DNA of 64,000 nt, from contig NC_056548.1 of NCBI RefSeq assembly GCF_910596095.1, positions 18,376,651 through 18,440,650 on the forward strand, in the 5' to 3' direction. Origin of the DNA: Thunnus maccoyii (taxonomy: Eukaryota; Chordata; Actinopteri; Scombriformes; Scombridae). Below the pieces are notes generated by a model. That model saw only the letters and a program-made list of their open reading frames with translations, did not search any database and was not told the DNA's origin. Below, piece by piece: positions 35,901 to 51,500 of this stretch. The position numbers and the translations under genes are program-made. The first letter of the stretch is position 1. Each line of letters starts with the position of its first letter.

Positions 35901-38900
35901 TTTCATATGGCCCTTTTTTATAAGCTACTCAAAGTGAGAGTGTGCTGATAGAGCTTAAAGCCAAGAGAATGAGGCCTCTTGTTTTCCTTTTAATCATCTG
36001 AGACCCTGTGCCACCTGGAGCAGTAGACAATCTCACTGTGAGCCCACCTACACCATGCTAACTTCAAATGTTTTTTATTTTTACTTTTAATTTGCCTCAA
36101 TAGCCCTTTTGGCAGCTGTGAGGCCAGTTTGAAGTCAGATGGGATGAAGCGTGTTGGGAAGTGAGAGGGAACATACCTACCTTTCACATACGGTTCCATT
36201 TAGCTTGACCCCGACAGCTCTGCATCCGTGAGACGGCTCGCCAGGGTTTTTTTTTTTTAAAGTCTTGCTGCTCTATTTATGATGTTTGCCTTGACTTTTA
36301 GAACAACACTGCAGTAATTGTGGTGGCAGATACCAAAGTGAGGGGAGTGCAGATGCTCTGGGTTTTTTTTTATTGGCTGGAAGAAGACTTCCTGTTATTG
36401 CGAGGCATGCTATTATGAATGACCATAACGGAGCAAGCACATTATTTATGTCACCAGGAATTTGTCAGCGATAGGTCTTGAGTTCTGAGGACTTTACCCA
36501 GTTCTTGGCAGATTCCCCTGGGCCACATAAGTTTGCCTCATGCACATTTTTGATGTCACTGACTCTCGTCTTAACAAGCTCACAATTTTTATGTATTTCT
36601 AGTAACGTGAGGCAATAAATCAGTAGCAGTCAGTAATCGTAGCACATTTTGGTGCTGCAGTAGGGGATGTCGTATATTTTACTGACATTCATCTCTTATC
36701 TTTGGCCTCGGGTCGATAATATGTGAAGGGAAAAAGCAGTATTTTTTCACTTCACTATGGAGATTAGAGAACAACTGCTTGATGATGATACTTTCGCAAA
36801 AGAGGTGATTATAATCATCATCGGGATGATGTTGCAGCTGTACAAACAGTTTTCATGCTTGAAAGGAATAGTTCAGCACGAGTATAATGCGTTTAGTTGC
36901 TTTCGTGCCGAGAGTTAGATGATGCTCAGGAGGAAACAGCTAGCTTGGCTCTGACCCAAGGTAACAAAAAACGCCTACCACCAGCTCTGATGCTTACAAA
37001 TTACCATGTTATATCTAATTTATTTAATAGGGACAAAAAATCAAGTGTAAAAATGACAATGAATGTTTTACAGGCAGAACTGGGCCTGCTGTTCCTCATG
37101 TTTCCGGTTTTTATGCTTAATTAAGCTAGCTGGCTGTTGGCTGTAGATTCACATTTACCAGACAGACATGAGAGCGATCTTCTCATCTATCTCCTCAACT
37201 TTGTCGAATTATTCCTTTAAAGCCGGAACCAGTGACTGTGAAGACACACAGCCAGTGTTTTCAACCTACTTAGCTGTCTGCGTTTTCTTCTCAAAGTTTA
37301 ATATCAACTCAGCTAACATAACTTTACCATCAGTGGGTCGAATCTTGAGTAGTCTAGAGTAAAGGATAAAAGTACAACTTATTGCTATGGCTGTGTTTTA
37401 CATCTCTGATGTCTTGTGTCCCATTGAAAGTGATGGTATGATTCTATCATTCTTTCTTTTACATTTTTATATTGTGTCTCTTGAAATGGTTTAAAGAAAT
37501 GCATGTGAACACAAACAACAAACCAACATCTGTCTTAGGTCTAGAATTGAAGTTTGCTGCCAAATCTAAGTGAAGCTCTGCAATGGTTAGACCATCAGAG
37601 CATCTGTAGGTATAAAACATAATAATTTGTGGGTTTCAAATTCATTCAGTCTTGGCCTTTTGTGTTGGATTTGTGCTCCACCTTGTTGGCGTTTGCTGAT
37701 CTAGCTTTCCTCAGTGTTCAAAGGTTGCAGCTGTGTTCTTTAGTTGTGATCTTCTTTGGCATGAAAGCCCTACTGCAAGATCTTATCTCACCACTGGACC
37801 CCGATGAGCTCACCACCCACCCACTGCTTCCCTTTGGATATAATGGGAGTCTCACTGGGACAGTCAGTCACTGTGAGGAGCAGGCAATTGTTTATGTTTT
37901 GGCAGTTGACCATATAGTTGGCATGATGTGTGGTGAAGAGAGATCACCCCGATCACCAGCCAGATGTGCTTGTACCTCTTCCCTGTTTCAGACATCACTG
38001 TTACAAAGTTACTAAATATTTAATAGATAGATAATGTTTATCAGCCACAAAATAAAACAGGCCTATACCCAGCGGGCGATGACCTATTTCAGTGATGTTT
38101 CTCTTCCAGGAGGACATGTGGGCTGTGTCAGTCCTGACAGGCCAGGGTTACACCCCGCAACCCTCTGACCTGGAGCAGTTGATTGACATTGACTCCAAAA
38201 TTCGCCTTCTCCTTCCTGTTGAAGAATCTCTCTCTGTGCAAAGCTCCTACACAAATGTAAGCTTGTCTCAGGTATGTATCCAACAGCCCTATGTCTACAT
38301 TATAATAGCAATGGGTTTTCATAGAGCTCCATCAGTGCCTCCAGACACTATTCAAGGCTGCTCTGAGGCAAGGTCATTAAGCTTCATTACAAGGTCAGCT
38401 CAGCAGGGCATCAATGGCAACATCCCATAAAATCTTTTGTTACACCCCTATTCGTAAGAGGGAGAAAATAGTATTGTTTAAGATGCTATAATTTGGAACT
38501 GGAGGTTGGCTCACTTTTACGCATTTCCATATGAAGGCCATACTATAAAGCCTGCTGTGTATTATTTGTTCCTGCTAAAATTAATGTAAGAATTTTATAT
38601 TATTTCCATGTGGTAAATCTGATGTATTTAAGCGTTTTTAATATTTAATTATAACATGATAATTAAGTTAATGCTTAGTTTATGTATTCATTGTTAATCT
38701 CTTCAGTGTTTTTTGTTATTCCCAATATTTTGCCCATACCTTGAGTTGCATTTACTGCATATAGTTAATCTTTTTAAAATGAAGCTCGTACTGCTACCAC
38801 AAAGTAATGCTTACCCTTTAAAAACTGTATATTGTCTGAGTTTAGAGTATGATATTTACATCACCACCACATCAGACAGCGGAGAACCAACTTCATAGAT

Positions 38901-41900
38901 ATTTTTAACTGTAAAAAATTTCCAGGCCTTGGTCCTGGGTTTGGGCCCGCTCCTAGACATGAGCTCAGTGAGTTATCTCAGGACCTTATCTCACAGCATC
39001 TTCAAGGCCAGATGGCATGCTCATCACTTGCGTAGGCTTCAGTGGAAAATTATGTTTTTGAAGTCATAAAAACTTTACAACACAGTCTTGCGAACTCAGG
39101 GTGCCATTTTCTACTATCACTGTTGGATGAAGACAAGGAAAAACAACAGTGTTTGAATCACAATGCTGAAATAGCACATGATCTATGCCCTTTTGTCCTG
39201 AATATTTATGTTGGTAGTCTTATAATTTCACTTTCCCACTAAATTCGTCTAATGTCATCTGAACCAATCAAGCATAACATTTAAAGGTATTGAGGCACTG
39301 TATTAATTTATGCTTTGCCATGTAGTAACTGTTTGGATGATAAGGGCTGTCATTATTTCAGATGTCTTGAGCTGATGTAGTTTTGAAAGTTGCATATAAT
39401 TGAGGTTTTGATAAAATTGAATGTGACATGAAGCATCACAGGACATGCAAAGGCATTTTTAGTGTGAAGGTAAGAAAGTTGGTGATTTGAGGGAATCAGA
39501 TTTAATCATAGACTGTAGAGATGGATGTAGTGAGGTGTGACGTCACCCACTGGTTTGCATTGGAGCCAGTTTTAAGCCCAGAGTTGCAGCTTACAGTCGG
39601 CGCCATCTTTTCTGTTTGGAGCCAGGACCTTCCAAATAAGGAGTGGAGGGTGTTGCCTTTCACACCCCACTACCTCAGACCACAAAGAACGCTAGCTTAC
39701 GGGGAACACCCAAGCCCCCAGGAAGAGCGCTGGGCTTTGAAGCCAATTTGACATAGAGGCCAAACCATGTAATTACAACGTCACGTGATGCTATTGGGCC
39801 ATTCAGTATGTATTTCTAGAGAGAGGTTGATGCTTTTTGGAGCCAGCATCTAACCATCAGTGGTACTGTATTGCACTTTACAGTACTTCCACATTGACTT
39901 CAACCTCAAACTGTGGCAGTTGCCACTTAATCCACAGTCTTACTAAGACAGACTGAATCTTCCAAGCTTAGTTTTCAGTACAAGAAAACTAAATCAGTTT
40001 CAGTTTAAATCAGTGCCACTGAGAATTAATTGAACCTGACCAGATGCAAACATGATCAATATTTGAAGTAGTTTGAGTGTACTGTAACACTGTGCTGCCT
40101 CAATAATTGTGACTGTTGCTTTAAAGAGATACTCCAGCAATACAGTATCAAACTTCCATTAAGTTGAGTTGAGAGGAACTAAGAAGAGACAGATTAAAAA
40201 TAGAAAAATTGAAATATCAGAGGCTGAGATATCCTGACTTAAAACACTGGAGCCTACATTTCCAATAGCGCAACTGGACTAAACCCCCCTCACACCCTTT
40301 TTTTCAAACCCCACACCTCCAGTTTGTAATGCACATGTAAGTCTTAAGTCCAAGTCGAGACAACCCTGATGATATCAGTTATTTTTTCAAACTTTGGAAA
40401 TCTCCTTCCCCAACCACAGGAGACTTTATACAACTGTTGAGTAGCACTCCTTGTGACAAGGACTGAACCTCATGCGTAAAATCGTCAGAGTGGCCCTTTA
40501 ACTAAAACTCCTTTTCAAAATCAGACAATCCACCTTTTTCGGAAGACTTACCCCTCATGATGTGTAGTGGACTTTTGGCCAATACTAGAAAACTGTGATA
40601 TTACTACGTAGCTGGATGTGTTACTTTGTATAACCTACTTTCCCTCTGTTCCTGCCCACCCTTTAATCATCTTGCATGGTTACAGAAATTTTGGGAAAGT
40701 AAAATTCCCCAATATCCATCTATCATCTGCTAGCCATTAGTGTTGAAATTGCTGATGCAGGCATTCCTTTTCAAATGAAGTAAAATATGAATTAAACAAT
40801 GACACAAAACTTTTGTCTCTCAAGTAACTGGTTGCAGATGATTCACTTTCAGACTGCTAAAAGGGTAAAAACATTTTACGAAAAAGCAAAAATTCACTTA
40901 ACTGTTGTCATGCGGTGTAGAAAATAAAAAGTGAAAGGTTGGTGAACACCACAGTTGTAGTGCTTAAAAAGTAGCCATTTCCTTACGCTACCTTTATCCC
41001 ATTTTACTATTATGGCATATACTAAAGGTAGACTGCACCAGCAATAAATCTCTTTCAGAGCCAGTCTTTCATTCCACATCAGTGGCCATAAATCCTAAAG
41101 GTGGTCATAAAAGTAAATATGCTTTTGTTTTTTGGTTACCTTTCTTTGCAGAAGTTTGCACCAGTCAGAGTTCCTAACTGAAACCATTTGGACAGGAACT
41201 TAGGAACCTGATTGTTTGGCTGCTCATTCCAAGGCAGTCTCTAATGAACACAGAGGAGAGCATCACACTTTATTATCTCTGTTTCAACACCACTGAAACT
41301 GTTTCTCCCTGAGATATTTAATCTTAGATTTTCATGTTTGCTATTGTCTCCTGTTCTCTGGCAATGTCAGATCAATCATCAATCACCTTTTACTTACATG
41401 AAAGAAGGAGTTATTCTCCTCTCCCTAGTGAGCACTCGCTCATAAAGGATCAGTCAGGTCTTGAAAATGTGACTTCAGATCTTGGCAACATCCTTTCCCA
41501 ATAAGTTGTGATTGATATTCTGAGGGAAAAGTGAGGCATTCCAGTGCAGTCACCTTAGTAGTAGCCTGTCTGGGAAAGCAAGTCCTTCGCTTGGGCCTGT
41601 GACGGTGAATACAACATGTGAGGCCTGGCACCATCTCGGATACTGCCACAGTAGAGAGTCAGCCCCCCATCAGAACGTAATTACAGGACTGGTGAAGGTT
41701 GAGGAGAGCCTGATCCAGAAAAAGAACAAGGCTTTCCCTTTCATTTGGAGATATTAACACATGCAGAACGGCTTACTACATATGAAGGCTACTGTAAACT
41801 GGATAAGAAAACCAGTGCCCATATATTTTAGCCAATCAGCTACTTGTAGATATACAATTTTATGAGATGTAAAAGGGCGTACTGGGATTGAGGTGGTCGT

Positions 41901-42511
41901 CTGTGGATTCTGGGTTTTAGATTTGCATCTGTAGCGATAAAACACACATCAGGGCACTGTTTGTCTTTCAGGTTTTTCCATCTCTACATATATGGCAATG
42001 CAGTGGCAGGTGGATATTATATTGTACCGACTGAATGATAAGGCACAAACAATAGGGTCAGTATTTGTGGAAACACAGTGTCACCCATCACATAGCCCCA
42101 CGGTGAGTCATAGTGAAAGTACTGATGAGAAAAAGGCTTGTTTTCTTTGCCTCTGGCTCTATGATTTTTGATGACCGGAAAAGGGTCAGGTAGGAACAAA
42201 CCATACTTGAATTATCTGGATTGAGTGGAATTGAAACACAACTTTGTACAGTGTTTTCCTTGGACACAGTTAATATTGTGTTAATGACAGCATTGCTCCT
42301 TTTGCATTCTTCATTTTTTACTCCCTTTTTTAAGGCTTCAGCTGAAAAAGCCTTTCTGTCATTAAAAACATCTGTTGGCACAAGGGATTAATGTATAGTA
42401 CACTCCTCCTACTGTACCACTGTGTGGTAATGCCTGCACCACCCACAGTTTGAAGCCAGAAAAAGGAGATTGTGTCATGAGAATGAGCTGGTGTTGGGTG
42501 TTTTGTGACAT

Positions 42512-42565
<54 letters not shown>

Positions 42566-45500
42566 CACAGATCAGAATTACATATGTCATTCTTTCAAAT
42601 GTGGGTTTTTGAATGTGTGGTTACAATGACAAATTATGGTTTTCAGTCACTGTCTCACTGTATTTGATTGCATCTGATCCCTCCGGTAATCAGCAGGGCT
42701 TCAACTCCTTCTGTGATTGCATAGTAACTCCAGCTATGTTTCCGTTGTGTATTGGTTGGCTATATTTTGATGTAAGACTATGAGGTCACTCAGTCACATT
42801 GTGTGGTTGCTGATGAGCACCCATGATTTTAACTACAGCAAATGTTAAGTGTGAGAGCAGAGTTTTGGGCAGAAAACGCCCTTTTGACCAACACACTGTG
42901 GTCAGCAGATAGTCTGCAAATTTCTTATTTGGTCCGGTCATATAATTTAGCAATTGTGGAAAAGGTTCAGTCATATTATATCCATCTTAAATGTAGGCTT
43001 GTTTTTATTTTATATCACCAAACGTGAGCTGTATTAGAGGTCAAAATAGATTGTACCGGCTGACCTCAGCTCAAAGTCCACAAACAGTTTTCACATGTTC
43101 AAGTATTTTAAAGGCTTTCACCAGATTTCATCATGTATTGTGTTCCTTGGGTTCAAAATAAATCACAGCTAGTATAAAAAGTTTTAAAAGGTAAATTTAG
43201 TTTTTAACAGAACAATATGTTTCTCTCCAATAGCTAAGACAGCAGGATGATAACAAGTATAAATTATCCTCTGTGCTACGGAAGAACCTGTCCTCTCTGG
43301 AATATGATGTTCATGTCCCTACTGAAAAATTGAAAATATGTTAATCCACTCCAGAACAGGGATATGACCATGTTTTGGTCAGCAACCAGCATTCAGCACT
43401 TTTTACACTGCTGATCAACTTATCAGTGAATGAATGTGTCATCTTAGCTTGAAAAATAAATTTTAAAATAATATTTTTCACCTTTGTATTCATGATTATA
43501 TGAAAAGTCTAATATTGCAGCATCTTTGGCTTTGATATTCCTTTGATGGCTGGACAGCGGCAGGGTGAGAATTAAGATGTCAGGTTGTCATGTGGCATGC
43601 TTGGAGTTTTTCACAAGGTTAACTTAGCCAAGAAGAATAGACTCCACACCCTTCCCCGCCCTATAATTCCCATGAGACGCAGTTTATTGTCTTCTTATAA
43701 ACGCCTCTCCCACTGGTGTTATCCGCAGCAGCAGTTGTGTTAAGTGGTTTGGAGAGGTTTTTCCTTGTCATGGTTGAGATTTAACAATTGGCGGTTCCAT
43801 TCATTATGGTACTAGATTAATCAGTCAAAAATCTAACAATAAAGGAAACTTAAAATATTCGCTAATCTTCTGTCTCTGTGACCAAAATTAAATAAGGTAA
43901 AGTATTTTAGAATATTAACAATGCCACTACAGTTGCTATGTCTGAATAAATGGCTGAGCTCACTTAAAAGAATAGTTTTGGGAAATATGCTTATTAGCGT
44001 TCATTTCGAGAGTTAGATGAGAACAGTCAGTTAGCTCAGCATAAAACTGCTAGCCTAACTGGCTCTGTGCAAACGTAATAAAATCTGTCTCCCAGCACCT
44101 ATAAAGCTCACTAATTAACACATTATATCTCATTTTTTTAATCCATTCAAAAACTGATGTGTAAAATGGTAAAAACGTCATGTTTCTGTTTTCCCCTGTT
44201 TCCAGTTTCTGTACTAAGGTAAGCTAGACAGCTGCTGGCACTAGCTTCATAGATACGAGAGTTGTAGCGACCTTTTCATCTGACTCTCGGCAAGAAAACG
44301 AATAAGCGCATTTTCCTAAATGTTGAATGTCGAATGCTCACAGTCCCACATTTTATTTGAAAGTACCACCTCATTGTACAAGACTGTTGCACAGCTGAAA
44401 TGTAGGTCAGATAGGCCTATTGTGCTTGACAATACACAGCACGTGTCACTGGGGGACAAGAAGTGCAAAAAGATGCTTGGAAGTTTTTTCTCTCCAGATG
44501 CTTCTGATAAATATTTAACATGGTCTGCTTCTTAAGCTCTTTGTTCGAATACATTTTGTCCGTCTCATTATTTGGCAAACATTAAGGTTACCTTCTCTTT
44601 GCACAATGATGATGGGTGGAGATGATCCTATAAGTCTCTTAAGCACAGTAAAAGCCATAGACTGTGAAGTATTTACAACAGTTTAGATGGATCTCATGTG
44701 CAAGGTTGTCTTTCACAACCTGAACAGTAAAAAATTCAAACAGATAAAACCAACGTTTTTCAGACCTTTGATTGATTGCTCTATGGGTTATTCTTTTAAC
44801 AACATGTTGAGAAAGTGCAGGTGATGTGGACATTTTGATGCAATATCACATTCAACATGATTTTTTGACTGAAGGATGCATCAGGAGGTTTCGATCAGTG
44901 AGACAGAGATTGCTCCAGACCACCCTCAGTTCTGAAAAAGCAAGTATAAAAGTCCAGATGACCCACAAGTGAATCCTCTAATACTTAAGGAATGTTCAGC
45001 AATCACCAAATCATCTATTAGGGATCCAGAAAAACTAAATAAAAACATAATGTCTGGAGAGGCAAAAGACAACTTGGATACAAACAAATATCGTATTTGG
45101 GGCATTTATAAAACAATGTTATTCAAACCTGACATTTTCTCTTATGGAGCAGTTTTAGATAGATCCACAGTCTAACTTCACAGAGAAGGAGGGAGAGGAA
45201 GGGATTATTGTGTTAAGAGTTAGACCGTATCTTAAAAGGCAAGTGTTGCAGGATTAAAAACATTTGTTGCATTGCCTTTCCTTACACAAGAGTCAGCATG
45301 CAGGTAGGTATACGGCACACAGCTGTGTTACAGCACCTTTTCCTCAGAACCTAGCAGATGACTACAGGTCACGGCTGGGCAAAAAACAAAGAAAAAAGAA
45401 AAAGAGAAGTCAAGACTCTCAGACGTAGCTTCCGAACAGCTTACTCCAGAGCTCTCACACGGAGTGCTCGTGGCAAGGCATGTGGACAGGCCTTGGCAGG

Positions 45501-48500
45501 TAGCCTGGGTCCACGTGGCATAGTCAGAGCTTCTACTACAGATATGCAGAGAAACAGAGGGAGAGTACAACAGCAGCCATCTATGGGTGAGTCAGCAAGG
45601 CTGGCTCCCTTTCATCACAACAGCATTGTCCGTTTGCAATGTGCAGCCAGAGGCCATTAACAAGATGTATTGTCTGCAAACACAGGGGGATATATTTTCC
45701 AGTTAGAAGAAATCAATTTCTAGAGAAGTATTTTTTATTTGATGTTTATTTATATACGGACAAGTATATAGTATGAACTTATGCCACATACCACAGCATT
45801 TATAGCCTACGCTTTTGCAATCCTCGTCCCTATGGGCTTTTAAAACACATAAAACTCAACAGTAAAATACATATGAAATTGCACAAGACTCAACAATATA
45901 TATACATACATTTAAGCACAGAACACATAACTCAACAATACATACGCACACATTATAACACAAAACTCAACAACAAAGTACATACAAAGAAGTGCAAAAC
46001 ACAAACAACTGACAAACATACCATATAAGTTTCAGAAAACAACAAGCACCAGATCACTCATGACTACATGACTGATCCCTCTTTAAAAACTGTTTCAATT
46101 TGAGTTTAAAATGTTCCCAGTCATAATCCATTTTGAGCTCTGTGGGTAAAGGGTTCCACATGTTGATCCCCCTGAACAGAAAAAGCAGCCTGTGAGAATT
46201 TACGAAAGGGCACCTTACAATACCCAGCAGACGCACCTCATGCTTCTGAAACCCTGAGAGGAGCCTGGTTATTTAGGCATTTATAGATGAATTTAAGGTT
46301 AGCAAATTTCATAAAATTATCAAAACTTAAAATATTTAATTTCCTAAGAACATGGCAGTGGTGTGATCTTATTGATTTCCTGTCCAGAATATGAATTGCT
46401 TGATTGTAAATCATCATGCTGTTTATGACCAAGAAATCTATCAATATATCAGACACTACAGGCATTATCAAGTGCACCTTTAGGATCTAATGCAACAGCC
46501 CTATTTTTTCTGTAAAGCATATAATGTTCAGTGTTTGTTGATACTGTCAGAGGCTGGGATGATGTTGCATTATACTGAACCACTAACTACAACCTCAGAG
46601 ATGTCCACAATATAGACGTGAAACAATACACTTCAAGCTTTAAAAAGAAACGAATTGTTATTGGATTGCATTAGATCACCTAAAACACTGAAACCTCAGT
46701 GTATAACAAATACATGCTGTTTTCATTATTTGTGTAGTCTGTTTTTTAATGAGTGACTCAATGCAACCAACAGACATTTTTAATAAAGTGGACCCAAAGT
46801 CAAGGCCAATGAGCCATTTTGTGGCCACTGCATACCAAAACATGCTCGCAATGTTGTCTAGCATCCACATCACATCAGTGCTTTTTGAGGAAACACTCAA
46901 TGAGTGTTCCCCTTGGTTGGATTTGTGTAACTCTTAAAAATTACCCATAATTCTCTATGATGTGTAGCGTCTCCACTGATTTTTGGTTTTAGCTAGTTTA
47001 AAACTGTGTTGAAAAGACCACATGTTTTACAAATTAGTTTTGTTTGAACGGTACAGTAGCTTTTATGATTTTACTGTTGACACTTCCCTGGATTTGCTGC
47101 CTCAGAACATGCTGGCGGTGTTATGCATGTTTTGAGTGTGTAAACAAGTTCATCAAGCTCTCCTTCTGGTTATTGGTCTAGCTTCGGACAGTCCTAAACA
47201 CCTAATGCCAGAAGGAGGCTGACGCAAACAGTGGGCCATCACACTCTGTTGTTGCCCTGTAGAGATATACATATCGCAGCAGGATGCAAGGGAACACTGA
47301 AGCGTGAGGGTGACCTAATCATGTGTCTTGTTTTTCTATCTGTATCTGATATTGTGTCTGCATGAGAGGATCCAGCTGTTATATTTGGCGATGTGCACCG
47401 CAGACGCGACCCACATTTGAGCGCAGAAGAAGCTCTGGGCTACCAATCTCAATGGCTCCCTCCACTGTCTAACAAAACTAATATGATTGACGTGATACAA
47501 TTTTTACATTCCTTAATGGGGAACATCAATATATAGCGCATTCTGTATTGCTGAGTGTTAGGCATCCAAAATTTGTTTTGAATTAATTTGAAATGAAATG
47601 TTTGGCATAAAATAATCCCCATTATTTATCTTATTTCATCACTTTGGATGACAGTTGAAGCATCCATCAACCCCTGCAGCTGTTTCACACTGAAACACCA
47701 TGACAACTTCAGGATGGAATGTATTGCTTCTATTTGAAATAATAAAATTGATCACAGGATATCAATAAATGCTTAATGAATGTGAAATACATGCTTGATT
47801 AGAGTTCTAAAAGTCATACAAATACTATACTGACAGTGTTTTTTTGCTCATGGCAATTGGCAAGTAGTTAAGTTTTTTTTTTTCATGTTATGGGAAAGCA
47901 AAACCTCAACCATAAGGTAAGCCAAGGACAGCTTCTCAGCAGCTGTCATATGCATGAATGGCCCCTTTCTCTCTTTTAATAACATCCACTTTGCATTCAA
48001 CGTGCACTTGGCAGTCAGTGTAATACTCAATGCAGCTACAATGCTGCACTTTATATCAACTTATGACGCTAATGCAACATCAAATTCCAAGGCTTTCGTT
48101 TGATATTTGATCAATAGACTGACATACTTTCCTCTAAAAAAAAGCTAATTTTGTTTGACATGTGTTTCACACTTGAAGAAAACAAAGTCCAGATCTTTGT
48201 GGCCTCCCAGCAGTCTTGTGACCCAGCTAGGTGATGTGATTATTGGAGATCTTCAACAGCATGTCAAGTGGCTACTCAGAGGAGAGCCAATTACCTTAAT
48301 TTGCTGATGTTCAGATAAGCTGAACACAGGTCTCTCTCCCCTGCTCTGTTTGGAAGTCACTCAGTTTAACCTCATATTGAGTTAACACTACCACACATTC
48401 AAAGAGAAGAAGCACAAATACTGTAATGTAATAGAACAATCTCTGGAGTTTAAGGTCAAGAATCATTATTCTGTTAGTCCTCTCCAAGAAGTGAATCATT

Positions 48501-51500
48501 ACTACAATTGAACTGGCACGAAAGCAAAGACTAATTTACTGTTTATTTTTGCCAGTGCCTTGGAAACACATCCAAACTTGTTTCACTCATTTATAATTAC
48601 TGCTTAATCAATTATATATTTAGAAAAATTGTGAGCAAAGTATCGCAAAGAATACACATAGGCCAGTCAGTCTTTTATGAAACAGAAATGAACCCTTTCT
48701 CAATTTAATACTTATGATCTCATACAGTTTTCAATCGTCACTTGTCACATATTATGAGTTAACGATATAAAACGTGTTTCATCTTGACATTTCATGTCAA
48801 CTATTATTTCAACTATTGGATGGATTGCCATGAAATCATTGATAATCTCCTGACTTTTCCTTTAGCGAGCCAGCAAGTCGAAGGTATCCAGTGAAATATC
48901 TCAATGTCTACCAGATGAATTGGCACTATGTTTTGTACAGATATTCATGAGTTCCCAGACAGTGAAGCCCCTGACTATTGACTGGATTGCCATGAAATTT
49001 GGTGCTGACATTTCATGTTCACCTCAGGATTAATTGTAAAGAGTTTTCATCTAGTGCCATCACTTGGTCAAGTTTTTAATTTGTCCAGTACTTTGGTTTT
49101 GAGTGAAAAATTGACAACTACTACTACTATGAATACAGACTTACCAACCGTGTCTATGGGAGTGTGTCTGTGTGTTTGTGTTCAGTTCAGCCTCTGACTG
49201 AACTCAGACCCAGATAGCATATGGAAGTGGGCCACTTCGGGCAATGATGCGGCACTGCTGGCCTTCTTGCCTGGACAAAATGGATGTGAGCCTGAAATGG
49301 CCCACATGTAGCTAATATGGCCCAAATATCCCAAATCAAATGTGGGCCTTTTTTGGTAAAGATGTGGTGCTCTCAGGTATGTGTATTCTGGATGTGGGCC
49401 AGTTCTGGTTTATCTGGTTTGTTCTTGGTTGACATACAGCTTGCTTGTGGCCCAGATCTGGGAAACAGGAGCAGACTGCCCAAGTGCCGTCATTCCATGC
49501 GGTATGTGGGCTGGATGAAAGTGCCGAAAGTGTCGGGTGTGGGCTGGATCTGGGCCACAGTAATTTTGCTATCTGGGGAGCTCTTTCTGTTATTTCCCTC
49601 CAGTCTTTTTCCTATTTCCCCTTCTCTCTGTACATTTATGAAGCACATCCATAAAGCCCTGAGATACGTACAAATTTTTCCCTCAAGTTGAGACATTTTC
49701 GTCTTTGCATTGAATTGGTGCGTAATCACACTATGTCTAAAATTCGCTCTGTGTTCTACACAGTCAGTCTTGTTTTGATATATTGGCACATAGAATACAA
49801 TCTTGTTTATTGTGTTTGTTGAATTTATTATTGGCATATTGAAGGTTAATTATAAAAATGAAACTCAGTTGCAGTGTAAGAGAGGAGTGGTTTGCGCCCC
49901 ATAAACACTGTACGTTAGCAATATGTCTCAGTACTGGTTTCAATGGGACTAAGAAAATTTTCCTGGGACTTTAGGGGTGTGTAACTGAAACCCAGGTATC
50001 ACCTGACTTAGCCTAATAGTCGTTACGTATGTAACAAACTATGTAAACCACTCAAATTAGCTTGATTTTCCATTATTGTAACCAAACTTGTTCCTGTGAA
50101 AGAGAAGATCCAAGTCTACGACGACTAGATGAAGAGGAGGATAAAGCCAGGAAAGATGATGTGTAATTTTTGGACCATCTGTCTTTGCTGTAATTAGGGT
50201 CAGATTAGTAAGGTTTATTCTAAGAGACTGTGGACTTGCCATTTACGTACACTCATCAGAATTTATAGGGTGTTAATTTAGCCAGGGAAAATTGGTTTAT
50301 TAAGAAAATATGTAACATACATGCCAAATTCATCTGAATTTGGTCAGTGATAGTTTTATCAACGCTAAGCCTTGCAGGCAATTTAGAAGTTTAGAGTCTA
50401 TAGATCTTGAAAAGTAGGGCAGCGGTTGTTTCCAAATTAAATAAACTGTTTCTCCCATAGATTTGGGCCTTTTTAGAAACATGCATTTAGTGGTGTGAGG
50501 ATGGTGGTAAAGCTAGACTTTAATTTTTATTTTTCCTGGTTGGAATGCTGTGTTTCTCACTCTGGTTCATGACAGGAGTCTGATCCCGGCGTGGTCCTGG
50601 CTTTTGTAGTCTGGGTGAGTGAGTCTTAACTGAAGGGCTCTAGTAACGACCACTTAAAAGAGGCTTCAGATAGAAGCTGTCATTATTTCCCTTAGGGAGA
50701 CAGAGGGCACTGGTAGGTAAGGCCACACACACTTCGGAAAAATCTAGGATGTTCTTGTTTTTGTAAAGTGTTGAATATTTCTCTTTAAATTTAGTCAAGC
50801 CACATCGGTATAATTTAGCCTATTAAAATCTGTGTAAATGTTGTTAGTCTAGTAAGCATGTCTATTTCGCAAAAGGTTTGCTCTTGTCAAAATACTCTCA
50901 ACTCAGCTGAACTTCTCTCCTTCCCTGGATTTAACTGAGATTACATCCTATCATAAATATGTCATAATAGATTTAGTAACTCAATGTTCAAGTTCATAAT
51001 TTCTGTTGGTTCTCATTGTCTCTAGTAACCTACCATTTTGCTGTATGAAAGTCCCTATTGAGATGTCAACGTTTTATGAAATATCCATCAATTTCAACAT
51101 TATTATATCATACATTCGCCTGCCTGGCATCCAGACTAACCGAGGGAGATGGAGATTTCAACCACATGGCACTGAACTGACACTCACAAACAGCCCTGTG
51201 GTTGGCAACATCCTCTCAGACCCAACTATTTTTTTTAAAAAGCTTTTATAGATTTTTATAGAGTAGTTGTGTATTTTTAGAGGTCAGAACATGACCCTAC
51301 CACAGGTCACTCATTGGTCAGTCTTTACTGTGTTGTTCTTTGTGCCATGTATTTTCCACCCAAGCCTGTAAAGACATAAGCTGTGGGTGGGGTGAGGAAA
51401 GAGTTTGACACATCCTTTGAGAGTTGACACAACGATGCTAGCCTTTCTACACCCACTGTTCATCATGCTACATCTGCAGAAGCTATTCCTTTAACGTAGC

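Noticed and set aside
37629-38015. 128-codon ORF before fsip1 exon 8
   Set aside because: Not in frame with an exon, no acceptor/donor match to FSIP1, composition like surrounding intron.
42330-42590. Poly-(Thr-His) ORFs on the minus strand
   Set aside because: They are translations of the (TG)n microsatellite.
45358-45660. Basic 100-codon ORF on the plus strand in fsip1 intron 8
   Set aside because: No family resemblance, no splice context, overlapping ORF on the other strand; probably chance in a GC-richer patch.
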